34,118 nt of DNA from Bacillota bacterium (GCA_021803205.1 JAJZMB010000120.1:1-34118); one strand, 5' to 3'; shown: positions 1 to 9,723, counted from the first letter of the stretch. A program made the numbers and translations. The notes: a model not told the origin generated them from the sequence alone.

Positions 1-705
1 CGCCAGCGGCGACACCAGATAGAGTACCGCGTCCGCGCAGTCTGCCGCCTCGCCCAGGCGTTGCAGGGGGATGCCCCGGCGGATGCCTTCCAGGCGCTCG
101 GGTGTACTGAAGCGCTCGTGGAAGGGTGTGAGGATCGTCCCCGGAGAGATAGCGTTCACCCGGATGTCCCGCGGCGCCAATTCGTTGGCCAGACCGCGCG
201 TGAGCGAGATCACGCCGCCCTTCGCCGCGGCGTAGGCGAAGGAGTGGTTGCCGCCCCCGGTGTGCGCTGCGATCGAGGTGACGTTGACAATGCGGGCGCC
301 TGCCCGGAGGTGGGGAAGTGCGGCGCGGCAGGCCTGGAAGACGCTTGTCAGGTTGAGGGCCAATACGGCGTTCCAGTGCTCGTCGGTCATCTCTCCGAGT
401 GGGATGCGTGAAAGGAGCGAACCGGCGTTGTTGACGAGGATGTCGAGCCCGCCAAGCGCTTGGGCTGCCGCGACTACTGCTGCCGCGACGTCGCCGGCGC
501 GGGTGAAGTCTCCGTGGACGAGGGTGGCGCGGCGCCGCGTTTGCCGCACCTCTGCGGCGGCTGCCTCCGCTTCCGCCTTCGAGGTGTTGTAGTGCAGGGC
601 GATGTCGCAGCCGGCCTCTGACAAGGCGCGAGCCGCCGCCCGGCCGATGCCGGTGCTGCCACCGGTGATCAGGGCCGTCTGGCCGGAAAGATCGATCGTA
701 CGCAT
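1..705 (-). CDS. Short-chain dehydrogenase/reductase (SDR), 3' end cut by window edge
   Basis: NAD(P)-dependent oxidoreductase of the classical SDR family, FabG-like; the substrate cannot be told from sequence. Visible are the nucleotide-binding TGGSTGIG motif near residues 13-20, the NNAG motif, and the catalytic triad as Ser in NVTSIAA plus Tyr and Lys in YAAAK. 235 codons are present and the reading frame runs off the left edge at YLVSPLA, so about 10-20 C-terminal residues are missing (SDRs are usually about 250 aa). ATG start at 705 lies four bases after the addA stop, with AGGAGG inside the end of addA serving as ribosome site, so it is surely co-transcribed with addBA. A functional link to recombination is not apparent. 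Confidence 0.9.
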   Translation of the reverse strand, partial: MRTIDLSGQTALITGGSTGIGRAAARALSEAGCDIALHYNTSKAEAEAAAAEVRQTRRRATLVHGDFTRAGDVAAAVVAAAQALGGLDILVNNAGSLLSRIPLGEMTDEHWNAVLALNLTSVFQACRAALPHLRAGARIVNVTSIAAHTGGGNHSFAYAAAKGGVISLTRGLANELAPRDIRVNAISPGTILTPFHERFSTPERLEGIRRGIPLQRLGEAADCADAVLYLVSPLA

Positions 706-709
706 GCTG

Positions 710-3700
710 TCAGACCTCCTGTTTGGGGCGATCGAGCGGGACTTCGAGATCGGCGCCGGGGGAGAGGAACGCGAGCCAGGCCTCCCGCACCGGCCGGGCC
801 CAGGCGGCGGCCGCCGCTCGGCCGTACAGTTCCAACTGGCTGCGGTATCGCTGCACCGCGCCTGCGAACTCGCGGGGGGTGCGGATGCGGTCCGTCTTGT
901 AGTCGATGAGGATCAGACCGTCCGGTTCCACGAGCAGGGCGTCCAACACACCTTGCACGAGCACCCACTCGTCGGCCCCGGCGGGACCGACCCCCGGTCC
1001 GTACACCTCCTGTACCGGCAGGCGGAGAGTGAACGGCACCTCGCGGCGAAGGGCGCCTCCGGCGTGCGCTGCCGCCCAACGGCAGCCGAGAGGGCGGTCC
1101 AGATAGCGGGCGAGGGCGCCAGCCTCGATCGCTTGTGCCGCCTTCGCCTCCAGTAGCGCGCGGGCCTGCAGATCGGCGATGCATCGCCGCACCGCGCCCT
1201 CATCTGTCCCCGACGCCGGATCGAGGTGGCGCAGGACGAGATGGGTGGCGCTGCCGACCTCCTCCGGGGTCGGCCCTCCCTCGGCCCGCATGGGCCGGGG
1301 CAGTCGGACATGGGCGGGCACGCGGCGCCGGGCACCCCCCCCAGGTTCCGGGGGAGGGCCCACCGGCACTGCGTCCGACGCCAGGAGTGCCGGCGGTTCC
1401 TCGTCGCCGGCAGCGACCGCATCCCGCAGTTCCCCGACCGTGACCTTGGCCTGCAGGTTGGCAACGGCCGCGAACGGATAGCGCCAGGCTGCCTCGGACT
1501 CCAAACGCGCGACGGTGGCCGCGAAGATTCGAGCCTGCGCGGGGACCCGCTTCGGCTCCGAGTCACCTGGTGGTTGCGGGGTGCCGGGCGTGACTGGAGC
1601 AGTCGGTCCACTGTCCAGGGGCCGGTCGCTGTCATCCGCCGCTCGCCCCGGCGCTTGCGCCTGTTTCCCCGGGCCGAATGCGACGGTCCACCGCGAGCCT
1701 CCGGGATCAGGGGCCCTAGCGGGGGGTGGGTCGCCCTGGAGGGCGGCCAAGGGGCCGGCCACGTCCGGGTGCGTAGCCAGCACGGGACCGATCCAGTCAA
1801 GGGGGCAGTTGCCGTCCCCGAGGTCGACGTCCGGGCCGGTGGTCAGCCATTCTACCGCCCGCTCTTGGAGACGCCGCACCGTTCCCACCAGGGCCAGGCG
1901 TTCCCGCGCCCGAGTCAGGGCCACGTACAGCACCCGCAGCTCCTCCGCGCGCCCGTCGGCGGAGATGCGCTCGGCAACGTCCGCGTGCCGGAGGGTTGGC
2001 CAGCGCAGGCGCCGGTCGAGGTCGACCGCTTTGGCACCGATGCCCGCCACGCGGTGTACCAGGACATCGCCCGTCCGGTCAGAGAGGTTGAAGCGTCGTC
2101 CGAGCCCCGCGACGATCACCAGCGGAAACTCCAGGCCCTTGCTCCCGTGCACGGACAGAACCCGCACCGCGTCCCCGGCGGCGGCTGCCCCTTCCGCAAC
2201 CGTCTCTCCCGACTCTCCGTGGCGGATGAAGTCGATCAGCCGGCGCAGATCCATGCCCGGGGTGGTTTCAGCCTGCCGGCAGCGTTCCTCCGCCCAGGCG
2301 AGGTTGCGCAGCCGCTCCTCCCCGCCGGGCAGACCGCCGGTGTGGGCGCGGTAGTCGGTCTCGGCGAGCGCTGTGGAGACCAATTCGGCGTAAGCGCCGC
2401 GGCGGGCCAACGTCCGTTGCTGACGCAGGCGCCGCAGCCACGCCCGCGCCCAAGCCGCGAGATCCTCTGCCGCCAGACCCCGGGATGCGGCGTTGAGGCC
2501 GTCCCACAGGTCGCCGTGAGGTGCGCAGAGACGGATCTCGGCGAGGTCTGAGTCGCCGAAGCCTCCGAAGGGGCCGCGGAGGGTGGCTGCCAGCGGGATG
2601 TCCTGCCGAGGGTTGTCCAGGACCGACAGCCAGGACAGGATCGTTTGGACTTCCAGGGAGGTTGCCCGCCCTCCGCCGGAGGATGCCCAGCACGGCAGCC
2701 CACGCGCCCGCAGGGCGTCCGTGTACGCTGCGTCAACCCCGCTCGTGGTCCGCAACAGGACGGCGATGTCCCCTGGGCGGGCGACGCGGTGCCCGTCTCC
2801 GTCCCGCACGCGCGCGCGTCCGAGCCAGGCGGCGCACATCTCGGCGACGGCAACGGCTTCGCGCTCGATGGCCGTTGCGTCTTCGGACTCCGTGTCACCC
2901 TCCAGCAGAAGCACTTGCACAGGGTCGTCCTCTTCCCCGTAATCGGAACTGTACAGGAGAGGTCCGGCCTCCTGGGACGGGATGTCCGAACCCTCCGCCG
3001 CGAATAGACGGTTGAAGAGGAAGTTGACGCCGGCGATCACTGCCCGCCGGCTGCGGAAGTTGTGCGGCAGGGCGATGCGGACCCCGGACCCGCCCTCTGC
3101 ATACTGCCGGGCGCGCAGGAGCAAGCGTGTCGGATCGGCGAGGCGGAAGCCGTAAATGCTCTGCCGTGCATCGCCCACGCAGAATAGGGGGGCCTCGCGG
3201 CACAGCGCCGAAAGGAGACCGTCCTGTACCGGGCTGAGGTCCTGCGACTCGTCAACCAGCACCTCGCGGTAGCGGCGCCGCACAGCCGGGCCGGCCGGAC
3301 CGGAAAGCAGCGCCAGGCAGGTGTGCTCGAGGTCGGAGAAGTCGAGGGCGTTGAGGCGCCGTTTGGCGGCCAGATAGGATGCATGTAGGTCGGCGGTCAG
3401 TTGCAGCAGGGGCCGGATGGCCGCCGCGACCCTGGATACCTCGGCCGACAGATCACTAGCTTGCCGCCCCCACGGCCCGCCCGCCAGTGCCCGGATCTGG
3501 GCCTTCGTAGCCTCCCGCAGTTGCCGGACCCGTTCGGCCAGCAGTTGCTCCACTCCGTGGCCGACGTGGGACAGCGGCTGGAATGCCGCCGAGCGCAGGG
3601 CGAAGGCGAAGTCGTCCCAGGGGCCGTCCGCGGCGGCCAGCAGCATGTCGACAATCCGGGCGTCGGACTGCAGCGCCAGCGCGTACGCTTCCGGACCGCC

Positions 3701-4390
3701 AGCCCCTTCCGCCAGGCGTAGCGCCCGCTGTGTGCGCCTGGCCGCCTGACGCAACGCTCGCTGGACCGTCTGGCGCGCGTCCTGGAAGGCGGGGTCCGCG
3801 GTGGCCTCCGCTTGTGCCGCGATCCACCCCGCCGGATCCTCCTGGCTGAGGGCGAAATCGTGCAGTCGGAGGACCAGAGGGCGCAGGGCGGAGTCCAGGC
3901 GCCGGCCCCCGTACCGGTCGACGGCGTCGAGGAAGTCGGCCCGGGACGGGCCATCCGCGTAGCGAGCGTCGATCAGACGCTCAAGACATTCGGCGCGTAG
4001 TGCCGCGGTATCGGCCGGGTCCAGCAGCGAGAATGCCGGATCGCAATCGGCGGCGGCGAAGTGCCGGCGGAGCGTGCGCTCGCAGAAACCGTGCAGCGTG
4101 GTGATGTCGGCGCGCGGCAAGAGCCATGACTGGCGCCAGAGGCGCGGTGCTTCGGCCGCCCGTTCCCTCAAGGCGGCGTTGATGCGCCGGCGCATCTCCG
4201 CGGCAGCTGCGCGGGTGAAGGTGACGACCAGCAGTTGATCCACATCGGCCGGATCCCGCAGATCGGTAAGGCGCCCCACCACGCGTTCGGTGAGGACGGC
4301 GGTTTTGCCGGACCCGGCGGCCGCCGAGCAGAGCACATGCCCGCCGCGATAGGAGATGGCGCGTTCCTGGGCGGTCGTCCACTCATGCAC
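710..4390 (-). CDS. addA: AddA, helicase-nuclease subunit of the AddAB recombination complex
   Basis: AddA is the UvrD-like 3'-5' helicase plus nuclease subunit of AddAB, which processes double-strand breaks for RecA loading (RecBCD counterpart in Bacillota). 1226 aa, normal for the family. Walker A GSGKT is at residues 26-30, Walker B DESQD at 380-384, then the GDARQSIYGFR motif III, VLSVHGSKGLEFP (motif V) and YVALTRARERL (motif VI). A C-terminal RecB-type nuclease is shown by GVLDALL followed by LIDYKTD (Asp1163, Lys1165). Start is GTG at 4390, overlapping the addB stop by 8 bases; this fits the N-terminal WTTAQ..AI Q-motif. Middle gene of the addB-addA-SDR operon. Confidence 0.96.
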   Translation of the reverse strand: MHEWTTAQERAISYRGGHVLCSAAAGSGKTAVLTERVVGRLTDLRDPADVDQLLVVTFTRAAAAEMRRRINAALRERAAEAPRLWRQSWLLPRADITTLHGFCERTLRRHFAAADCDPAFSLLDPADTAALRAECLERLIDARYADGPSRADFLDAVDRYGGRRLDSALRPLVLRLHDFALSQEDPAGWIAAQAEATADPAFQDARQTVQRALRQAARRTQRALRLAEGAGGPEAYALALQSDARIVDMLLAAADGPWDDFAFALRSAAFQPLSHVGHGVEQLLAERVRQLREATKAQIRALAGGPWGRQASDLSAEVSRVAAAIRPLLQLTADLHASYLAAKRRLNALDFSDLEHTCLALLSGPAGPAVRRRYREVLVDESQDLSPVQDGLLSALCREAPLFCVGDARQSIYGFRLADPTRLLLRARQYAEGGSGVRIALPHNFRSRRAVIAGVNFLFNRLFAAEGSDIPSQEAGPLLYSSDYGEEDDPVQVLLLEGDTESEDATAIEREAVAVAEMCAAWLGRARVRDGDGHRVARPGDIAVLLRTTSGVDAAYTDALRARGLPCWASSGGGRATSLEVQTILSWLSVLDNPRQDIPLAATLRGPFGGFGDSDLAEIRLCAPHGDLWDGLNAASRGLAAEDLAAWARAWLRRLRQQRTLARRGAYAELVSTALAETDYRAHTGGLPGGEERLRNLAWAEERCRQAETTPGMDLRRLIDFIRHGESGETVAEGAAAAGDAVRVLSVHGSKGLEFPLVIVAGLGRRFNLSDRTGDVLVHRVAGIGAKAVDLDRRLRWPTLRHADVAERISADGRAEELRVLYVALTRARERLALVGTVRRLQERAVEWLTTGPDVDLGDGNCPLDWIGPVLATHPDVAGPLAALQGDPPPARAPDPGGSRWTVAFGPGKQAQAPGRAADDSDRPLDSGPTAPVTPGTPQPPGDSEPKRVPAQARIFAATVARLESEAAWRYPFAAVANLQAKVTVGELRDAVAAGDEEPPALLASDAVPVGPPPEPGGGARRRVPAHVRLPRPMRAEGGPTPEEVGSATHLVLRHLDPASGTDEGAVRRCIADLQARALLEAKAAQAIEAGALARYLDRPLGCRWAAAHAGGALRREVPFTLRLPVQEVYGPGVGPAGADEWVLVQGVLDALLVEPDGLILIDYKTDRIRTPREFAGAVQRYRSQLELYGRAAAAAWARPVREAWLAFLSPGADLEVPLDRPKQEV

Positions 4391-7300
4391 CGGCGATTCC
4401 CTCCTCGGTCTTCAGCGCCTCCCAGACTGCTTGCGGCCCGCGGAGGAAGCGGTGGCGGTCGCCGCCCGCCGGATCGAAGCGGCAGACGGGGCGCAGGTCG
4501 CACGCCGCGCAGGGGGTAGCGCCGCCAAACCGGTAGGGGTCCGCGGCGACGCTGCCGGAGGCCACCGCAGCCCGCAGGGCGGCCACTCGGCGCCCCAGGG
4601 CCCGGTCGATGAGGGCGAAGTCGGGGGCGGCTGCGACGGGTGCGTTCTTGTACGGGATGCCCGTCCTGGTCAGCCGCACGCCGGTCACCCCACCATCGAG
4701 GTCGCGCTCGTGGAGCGCCAGGGCCTCGGGATCGGCGGGCGCCAGTCCCCGGAGGCGGGATGGGCGGTTTGGTTCTGCGGCGGGCCCATCCACACTGGCG
4801 ATTTCGTCCCGGACCGGCATCAGGAAGAAACCTCCAGGCGCGGCACGTACCCCTTCGGGTGCCGCCGCACCTACGGAGGACTCCGCCGCGCTGGACGTTC
4901 GCGCCGCGGCCCCGAGCGCCGCGTGCAGATACAGCACCGGCTGCAGGTCGAGACTGTGGAAGAAGCGTTGCAGCGAGAAGTCGTCCGCCCCAGTCTTATA
5001 GTCCACCACCCGCACGTATCGCGTCCCGTTTGCTGCGATCGCCTCGTCCAGACGGTCTATGCGCCCGCAGGCACCATCGCTCTCGAACTCCCATTCGACA
5101 GCGACCGGCCGGTAGGCTCCCGCCCGGGCATGCAGCAGCAAGGCCTCCACCGCACGCGCTAGATCTCGGTCGGCGGCGCGCAGCAGCAGCGGCCCCCGAG
5201 CTGATCCCTCCGGGACGTGTCCCAGGACGTATTGCTCTGCTCCCCGCAGGGCCCGCATCCGCCGGCACGCCGCCTCCTGCTCGTCCACCGCGGTCCAGTC
5301 CCGGCCGTCCTCGATGAGTCCCCGCACGAACTGAGCCAGTGCCGCGTGCAGCAGGCGCCCCAGGTGGCTCGGGTCGACTCCGGATTCCTGGCGCGGCGCC
5401 AAGCCGAGACCGTACCGCGCAAAGTGCTGGAAGCGGCATGACGCCGCGGACTCCAGTCGTGTAGCGCTGAACACGGTCGAGTACAGGCGGGAGGCCAGTT
5501 CCGGTCCGATTGATGCCCGCGGCGGCCGATCGATCCCCTTGCGCGCCGCCCGGGCGAACGAGGCGCGCTCCGGTGCCGCGAGCAGCCAGCTTTCGGCCGC
5601 GGCCCACTCCGGCTCCGAGGGACCGCCGCTGTCGCGCGCCGCCCCCAGGTGCAGGGCGAGAGCCGCGGCCAGCGGCGCGAGTCCCGCCCGGGCGCCGGGT
5701 CCGGGCCGCTGTCCCCACGGGACGGCGGATGCCACCTCCTTCGCGCGGCGGAAGAGGTCGGAGGCCCCGGCACCTTCCGGATAGCTGAGGTAGAGGCGTT
5801 CTGATGCCCGGGTCAGGGCGATATAGCCAAGGTAGCGCTCCGCGAGCAGGCGCTCCTCGGCGGTGGGCGCCAGTTCGATTCCCGCGGCGCGCAGGGCCAG
5901 ACGATCGGCGTCTCCGAGCAGTGGGGATTCTGCGGGTGCCGGCGGGAAGTGCCCCTCGCCCATACCCAGGATGAAGGCGGCACGGATCTCGGGGTGACGG
6001 CTGCGGTGCACTGCGCCGCAGAGGACCTGATCGATCCGGGGCGGGACCAGGCCGACGGTGAGGTCCTCAAGACCGGCCTCGACGGCCGCCAGGAGTTCGT
6101 CGGGCGTCAGCAGGGTTCCGGCCAGGGCCAGTTCGATCTGCTGCAGGAGGGTCGTGGTCTGCTGCAGGCAGAGGCGGTGCCACGCCGCCTCCTCCGGATG
6201 GCCGCCGTTTTCGGCTTCTGCCGCTGATGCCTCGGTTTCTTCTGCTGCCCGCACGGCATCGAGAAAGTCGCGGCATGCCTGGGCGCCCAGTGCTCCGTTC
6301 ACTCCCTTGCCCAGGTCCCGCTCGAGTTGGCGAGGGGCGGCGGCCAGGCGCCGCCGGAAGCTGTGCAGTTGATGTTCGTCCCTTGTCCGGCGTTCCGCCC
6401 GCCCCGCACTCTCCACCTCGTCCGGGACGTGCGGCGGCGGAAAGTGCAGTTGCTTGCGTCTGTACCAGCAGGGGCCGGAGAGCGCGTGCGCTACGGCGAA
6501 GTTCTCCAACCGGTCCGCCTGGTCTGGCTCGAGCCCGCAGAGGTCCTGATGGAGGTAGTTCCGCACCGACGTGAGGCTCCAGTGCTCCACGATCATCCGG
6601 AGCGCCGCCACCAGTACCCTTGGTACGGGGTGCCCCCCGACCGGGCGCTTGCGGTCGATGAATACCGGGATGCCTCGCGCGGCGAAGGCGAGCGCGACGA
6701 GGGGGTGATAGGACTCCATGTCGCGCAGGACCACCGCGATTTCCCTGTAGCGATAACCCTCCTCGCGGCATAGGCGGTCGACCTCATCCGCAGCGGCGTC
6801 CACTTCAGCCTGCGGGTCGCGGAAGGCGGACGCGTGTACGGCGATTCCCGCCACCGTCCCCGGGCGGACTTCCGGCGGGCGCGGTTCCCAGATCTCTCGC
6901 TCCAGGCGAGCGATAGTTCGGCTTGTGCGGAAGCGGGGAGCGGGGCCTTTCGCGTCGAGGATGCGGAGTTCGGCGTCAGGCCAGACAGCGAGGAGGCGCC
7001 GCAGGGTCCGGAGTGTCGGCGCGAAGGGGTGGGTGGGATCTTCCGCTTCAGGCGGGGACGCCGCCGTCCACTCCCGTCCGTCGAGGCACAGGGCAAGGGT
7101 GACGTCCGCCCCGCCCCGAAGCACGGCCGCCAGGAGCCCCTCCTCCCGGGGTGTGAAGCCCGCGAAGCCGTCCACCCAGATGCGGGCGCGGGCGAAGGTG
7201 GAGTTGGCGCCGGCCGCGGCGGCTGCCGCCAGCTCCGATCCCGGCTCCGCCAGATGCCCGACGACGCGCTCACGGTATGCCTCCCACAGCAAGGCGAGGT

Positions 7301-7772
7301 CGTGCAGGCGTTCGGCGGTCCCGGGGGGAGCGGTGCTGGCCCGGGTGCGCAGGGCGGTTGGCTCCACCGCGTAGGCTTCAAACTCCGAGAACTGCTCGGC
7401 CAGCACACGCGCCAACCCGGGTCTGTCCGCACTGCGGCCGAAGGCCAGGAGGTCTGCGCGGCGCTTGTGCAGCAGGGAGCGAAGGATCATGCGCCGTCCC
7501 GCCTCGCCGAGGCGCGGACGGGCCAGGCCGCCGTGTTCGGCGAGGATGCGGCGCGCCAGGCGGCCGAACGAGAGTACTTCCAGGCGTACGAGGGCGGTGC
7601 CGTCGGGCAGGCGGTGCAGCAGGGCGCGTTCCAATTGGTAGGTGGCCTGTTCCGGGGCGAGAAGGACGAGCGGCGGCCCGTCCGGCCCCTCCGCAGCCAG
7701 CGCCCCCAGGGCTTGCCGCAGGCAGGTCTCGGTCTTGCCGGTGCCGGCACGGCCCAGGAGCAGTCTCAGCAC
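4383..7772 (-). CDS. addB: AddB, second subunit of the AddAB helicase-nuclease
   Basis: AddB partners AddA in double-strand break end processing and Chi recognition. 1129 aa, typical of the family. It starts with the Walker A motif GRAGTGKT at residues 7-14. The C-terminal nuclease domain has VVDYKTG and the four cysteines of the AddB iron-sulphur cluster: Cys779 (SCRFQHFARYG) and Cys1088, Cys1091 and Cys1097 (CAACDLRPVC). GTG start at 7772 follows GAGGAGGG at good spacing. First gene of the minus-strand operon. An AT-rich TAATAT lies upstream near 7797-7803 but has no matching -35, so the promoter is not assigned. Confidence 0.96.
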   Translation of the reverse strand: MLRLLLGRAGTGKTETCLRQALGALAAEGPDGPPLVLLAPEQATYQLERALLHRLPDGTALVRLEVLSFGRLARRILAEHGGLARPRLGEAGRRMILRSLLHKRRADLLAFGRSADRPGLARVLAEQFSEFEAYAVEPTALRTRASTAPPGTAERLHDLALLWEAYRERVVGHLAEPGSELAAAAAAGANSTFARARIWVDGFAGFTPREEGLLAAVLRGGADVTLALCLDGREWTAASPPEAEDPTHPFAPTLRTLRRLLAVWPDAELRILDAKGPAPRFRTSRTIARLEREIWEPRPPEVRPGTVAGIAVHASAFRDPQAEVDAAADEVDRLCREEGYRYREIAVVLRDMESYHPLVALAFAARGIPVFIDRKRPVGGHPVPRVLVAALRMIVEHWSLTSVRNYLHQDLCGLEPDQADRLENFAVAHALSGPCWYRRKQLHFPPPHVPDEVESAGRAERRTRDEHQLHSFRRRLAAAPRQLERDLGKGVNGALGAQACRDFLDAVRAAEETEASAAEAENGGHPEEAAWHRLCLQQTTTLLQQIELALAGTLLTPDELLAAVEAGLEDLTVGLVPPRIDQVLCGAVHRSRHPEIRAAFILGMGEGHFPPAPAESPLLGDADRLALRAAGIELAPTAEERLLAERYLGYIALTRASERLYLSYPEGAGASDLFRRAKEVASAVPWGQRPGPGARAGLAPLAAALALHLGAARDSGGPSEPEWAAAESWLLAAPERASFARAARKGIDRPPRASIGPELASRLYSTVFSATRLESAASCRFQHFARYGLGLAPRQESGVDPSHLGRLLHAALAQFVRGLIEDGRDWTAVDEQEAACRRMRALRGAEQYVLGHVPEGSARGPLLLRAADRDLARAVEALLLHARAGAYRPVAVEWEFESDGACGRIDRLDEAIAANGTRYVRVVDYKTGADDFSLQRFFHSLDLQPVLYLHAALGAAARTSSAAESSVGAAAPEGVRAAPGGFFLMPVRDEIASVDGPAAEPNRPSRLRGLAPADPEALALHERDLDGGVTGVRLTRTGIPYKNAPVAAAPDFALIDRALGRRVAALRAAVASGSVAADPYRFGGATPCAACDLRPVCRFDPAGGDRHRFLRGPQAVWEALKTEEGIAGA

Positions 7773-7792
7773 CGCCGTCCCTCCTCATAGCC

Positions 7793-8276
7793 GGTGATAT
7801 TAGGCGGAGGAGGGCGGACCTCCCTGCCTCCGACGGGTGGTCTGCGTGGATGCGTCCGCCGCACCGCCTGTCCCGCGGATCCGGCGGCGGACCAGCGTCT
7901 TGCGGCGGCAGGGTTGCAGGCCGGCTGGCCTCCTGCCGAACATGCCCGCGTCCACCCGAGTTTGGGGGGATCCCGTGCTGATGAGCGGCGCTCCCGATCT
8001 GCCGGGCGCAGGATTGTGTTGATGGACGCCGCTGCGGGCGGGAAGACCTACGACTGTAACCCCATGACGGCGGATGCGCTTCAGGGAGCCCGTGCAGCCG
8101 GAAGCCTGGGCACCGCCGGGACGGCCGCCCGCCTTCGGGCCGTTCCTGCGCGCACGTTCCCTGCGCTTGTCCGGGGTTGAGAGAATCCCGCATAGCTCTC
8201 GCTGCGGCGCCTGATACTCTTCCTGCGGCGCGCCTCCGCCGGTGATCGGCCGCCGCGCGCATGCCGGTTGAGGAGG
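7793..8276. other. Gene-free divergent spacer between addB and the aminotransferase gene
   Basis: About 480 bp of GC-rich sequence between divergently oriented genes. I found no credible gene, tRNA or known riboswitch motif on either strand. Open frames here are shadows of high GC content without family resemblance. Promoters for both flanking genes should lie here but no good -35/-10 pair was found. The segment is long compared with other gaps in the window. Confidence 0.5.
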
Positions 8277-8283
8277 ACGTCAC

Positions 8284-9621
8284 ATGTTCGTCAGCCGCAG
8301 GGTCAACGAACTTCCGCCGTATGTCTTCGCGGCCCTCGATGGACGCATCGCGGAGTTGCGCGCCCAGGGCCGGGTGGTGGTCGACCTGGGCCGGGCCGAC
8401 CCGGACCACGCGGCCCCGGATGCCGTTGTCGCCGCCGTAATCCGTGCGTCACAGATCCCGGAGTACCACCACTATCCGCCCTACGCGGGCATGCCCACAC
8501 TGCGGCATGCGGTGGCCCGCTGGTATGCCGACCGGCACGGGGTGTCCCTTGACCCCGAGACCGAGATCCTGATTACCGGTGGCGCCAAGGAGGGGTTGTT
8601 CCACGTCGCGTTCGGCGTTTGCGATCCCGGGGACGTGGCGCTGGTCCCTGATCCTTCCTTCCCCGCATATCGCATGGGGGCGTACTTCGCGGGGGCAGAG
8701 GTGGTCTCCATGCCCTTGCGGCCGGAGCGCGGGTATCTCCCAGATCTGGGCACAGTAACCGAGGCGGTGGCGCGCCGGGCCCGGGTGATGTTCTTGAACT
8801 ACCCCAACAATCCGACGGGAGCCACCGCTTCGGCGCGCTTCCTGGGGGATGCGGTGGCCTTCGCCCGTCGCCACAGCATTCTGCTCTGCTATGATCTCAC
8901 TTATGGGGAATCCGGCTACGACGGCTACCGTGCCCCGAGCGTATTGGGGGTGGAGGGCGGCAGAGATGTGGCTTTAGAGTTCATTTCCTGGTCGAACGCG
9001 TTCTGCATGCCCGGTTGGCGGCTTGGTGCGGTCGTGGGCAATGCCGCAGGCATTGCCGCCCTGCGCCACGTGGAGACTCAGGTAAACACGGGTGTTTTTC
9101 CGGCAGTGCAGATCGCCGGTGCCGCCGCGCTCGACGAGGCGGGGCACTCCGGGTTCCTGACAGCCATCAATGAGAGCTATCGCGCACGGCGTGACCGCAT
9201 GGTGGATGTCCTCACGGAATTGGGTCTGCAAGTCCGGCGGCCGCGTGCCACCCCCTTTCTCTGGATCCCCTGCCCGGACGCGCGGCCGTCCAACGAATAC
9301 GCCGCTTGGCTCCTCGAAGAGACAGGGGTGGCCCTGGCCCCCGGCTCCGGTTTCGGCGCAGGGGGCGAGGGTTTCTTGCGACTTTCGCTGACGGCGCTGG
9401 CCGCCGATGTCGAGGAGGCGGGCGAACGACTGCGCCGCCTTGGCCCCGAGGGCCTTCATCCGCCACGGTTGCCGCCCGTGGTCCGCAGTGCGGCAGTGCC
9501 GGCGCTGCCCGAGCGCCGCGTCAGGGTGCACCAAGGGGCGCAGCACGGCCGGGGAGGCGTATCCGAGACGGTTGGAGAGGATCCGCCCACGCTTGCCGCC
9601 GCCCTCCGGGGCAGCCTGTAG
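8284..9621 (+). CDS. Fold-type I PLP aminotransferase-like protein lacking the catalytic lysine
   Basis: Class I/II aminotransferase fold, closest in feel to the LL-diaminopimelate/aspartate aminotransferase subgroup. Recognisable are LGRADPDHAAP, HHYPPYAGMPTLR (substrate loop), ITGGAKEGL (phosphate cup), YPNNPTG (Asn176), CYDLTYGES (Asp204, binds the pyridine nitrogen) and FLRLSLT (Arg366, substrate carboxylate). The Schiff-base segment reads SWSNAFCMPGWRLG, so the expected lysine is Asn238 (codon AAC at 8995-8997). With canonical chemistry the enzyme could not form the internal aldimine. The protein is 445 aa against about 390 for the family; the last ~55 residues form an unmatched Pro/Arg-rich tail. 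ATG start at 8284 follows GAGGAGG. Could be an inactivated or repurposed enzyme, or carry a base error. Confidence 0.85.
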   Translation: MFVSRRVNELPPYVFAALDGRIAELRAQGRVVVDLGRADPDHAAPDAVVAAVIRASQIPEYHHYPPYAGMPTLRHAVARWYADRHGVSLDPETEILITGGAKEGLFHVAFGVCDPGDVALVPDPSFPAYRMGAYFAGAEVVSMPLRPERGYLPDLGTVTEAVARRARVMFLNYPNNPTGATASARFLGDAVAFARRHSILLCYDLTYGESGYDGYRAPSVLGVEGGRDVALEFISWSNAFCMPGWRLGAVVGNAAGIAALRHVETQVNTGVFPAVQIAGAAALDEAGHSGFLTAINESYRARRDRMVDVLTELGLQVRRPRATPFLWIPCPDARPSNEYAAWLLEETGVALAPGSGFGAGGEGFLRLSLTALAADVEEAGERLRRLGPEGLHPPRLPPVVRSAAVPALPERRVRVHQGAQHGRGGVSETVGEDPPTLAAALRGSL

Positions 9622-9694
9622 TACGGCAGTGCAAGAAGTCGGCTCACACGTCGGTCCGCAACCGGCAGGCCTCGGAGGTCCAGGGAGCAGCGCC

Positions 9695-9723
9695 GCAAGC
9701 GCCTCACTGCAGACGGCGCTTGC
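9695..9723 (+). terminator. Hairpin after the aminotransferase gene, no U-tract
   Basis: Perfect 9-bp inverted repeat GCAAGCGCC / GGCGCTTGC separated by 11 bases, located between the aminotransferase stop and the ctsR promoter. It is in the right place to end transcription, but no run of T follows, so it is only a possible U-less terminator or an RNA 3'-end stabiliser. Confidence 0.35.

Noticed and set aside
7797..7803. TAATAT upstream of addB as a -10 box
   Set aside because: No acceptable -35 at 16-18 bases, so it was not called as a promoter.
7378..8409. 343-codon minus-strand frame overlapping the addB start and the upstream spacer
   Set aside because: Out of frame with AddB over nearly 400 bases, Arg/Pro-rich, no family resemblance; a GC-driven shadow.
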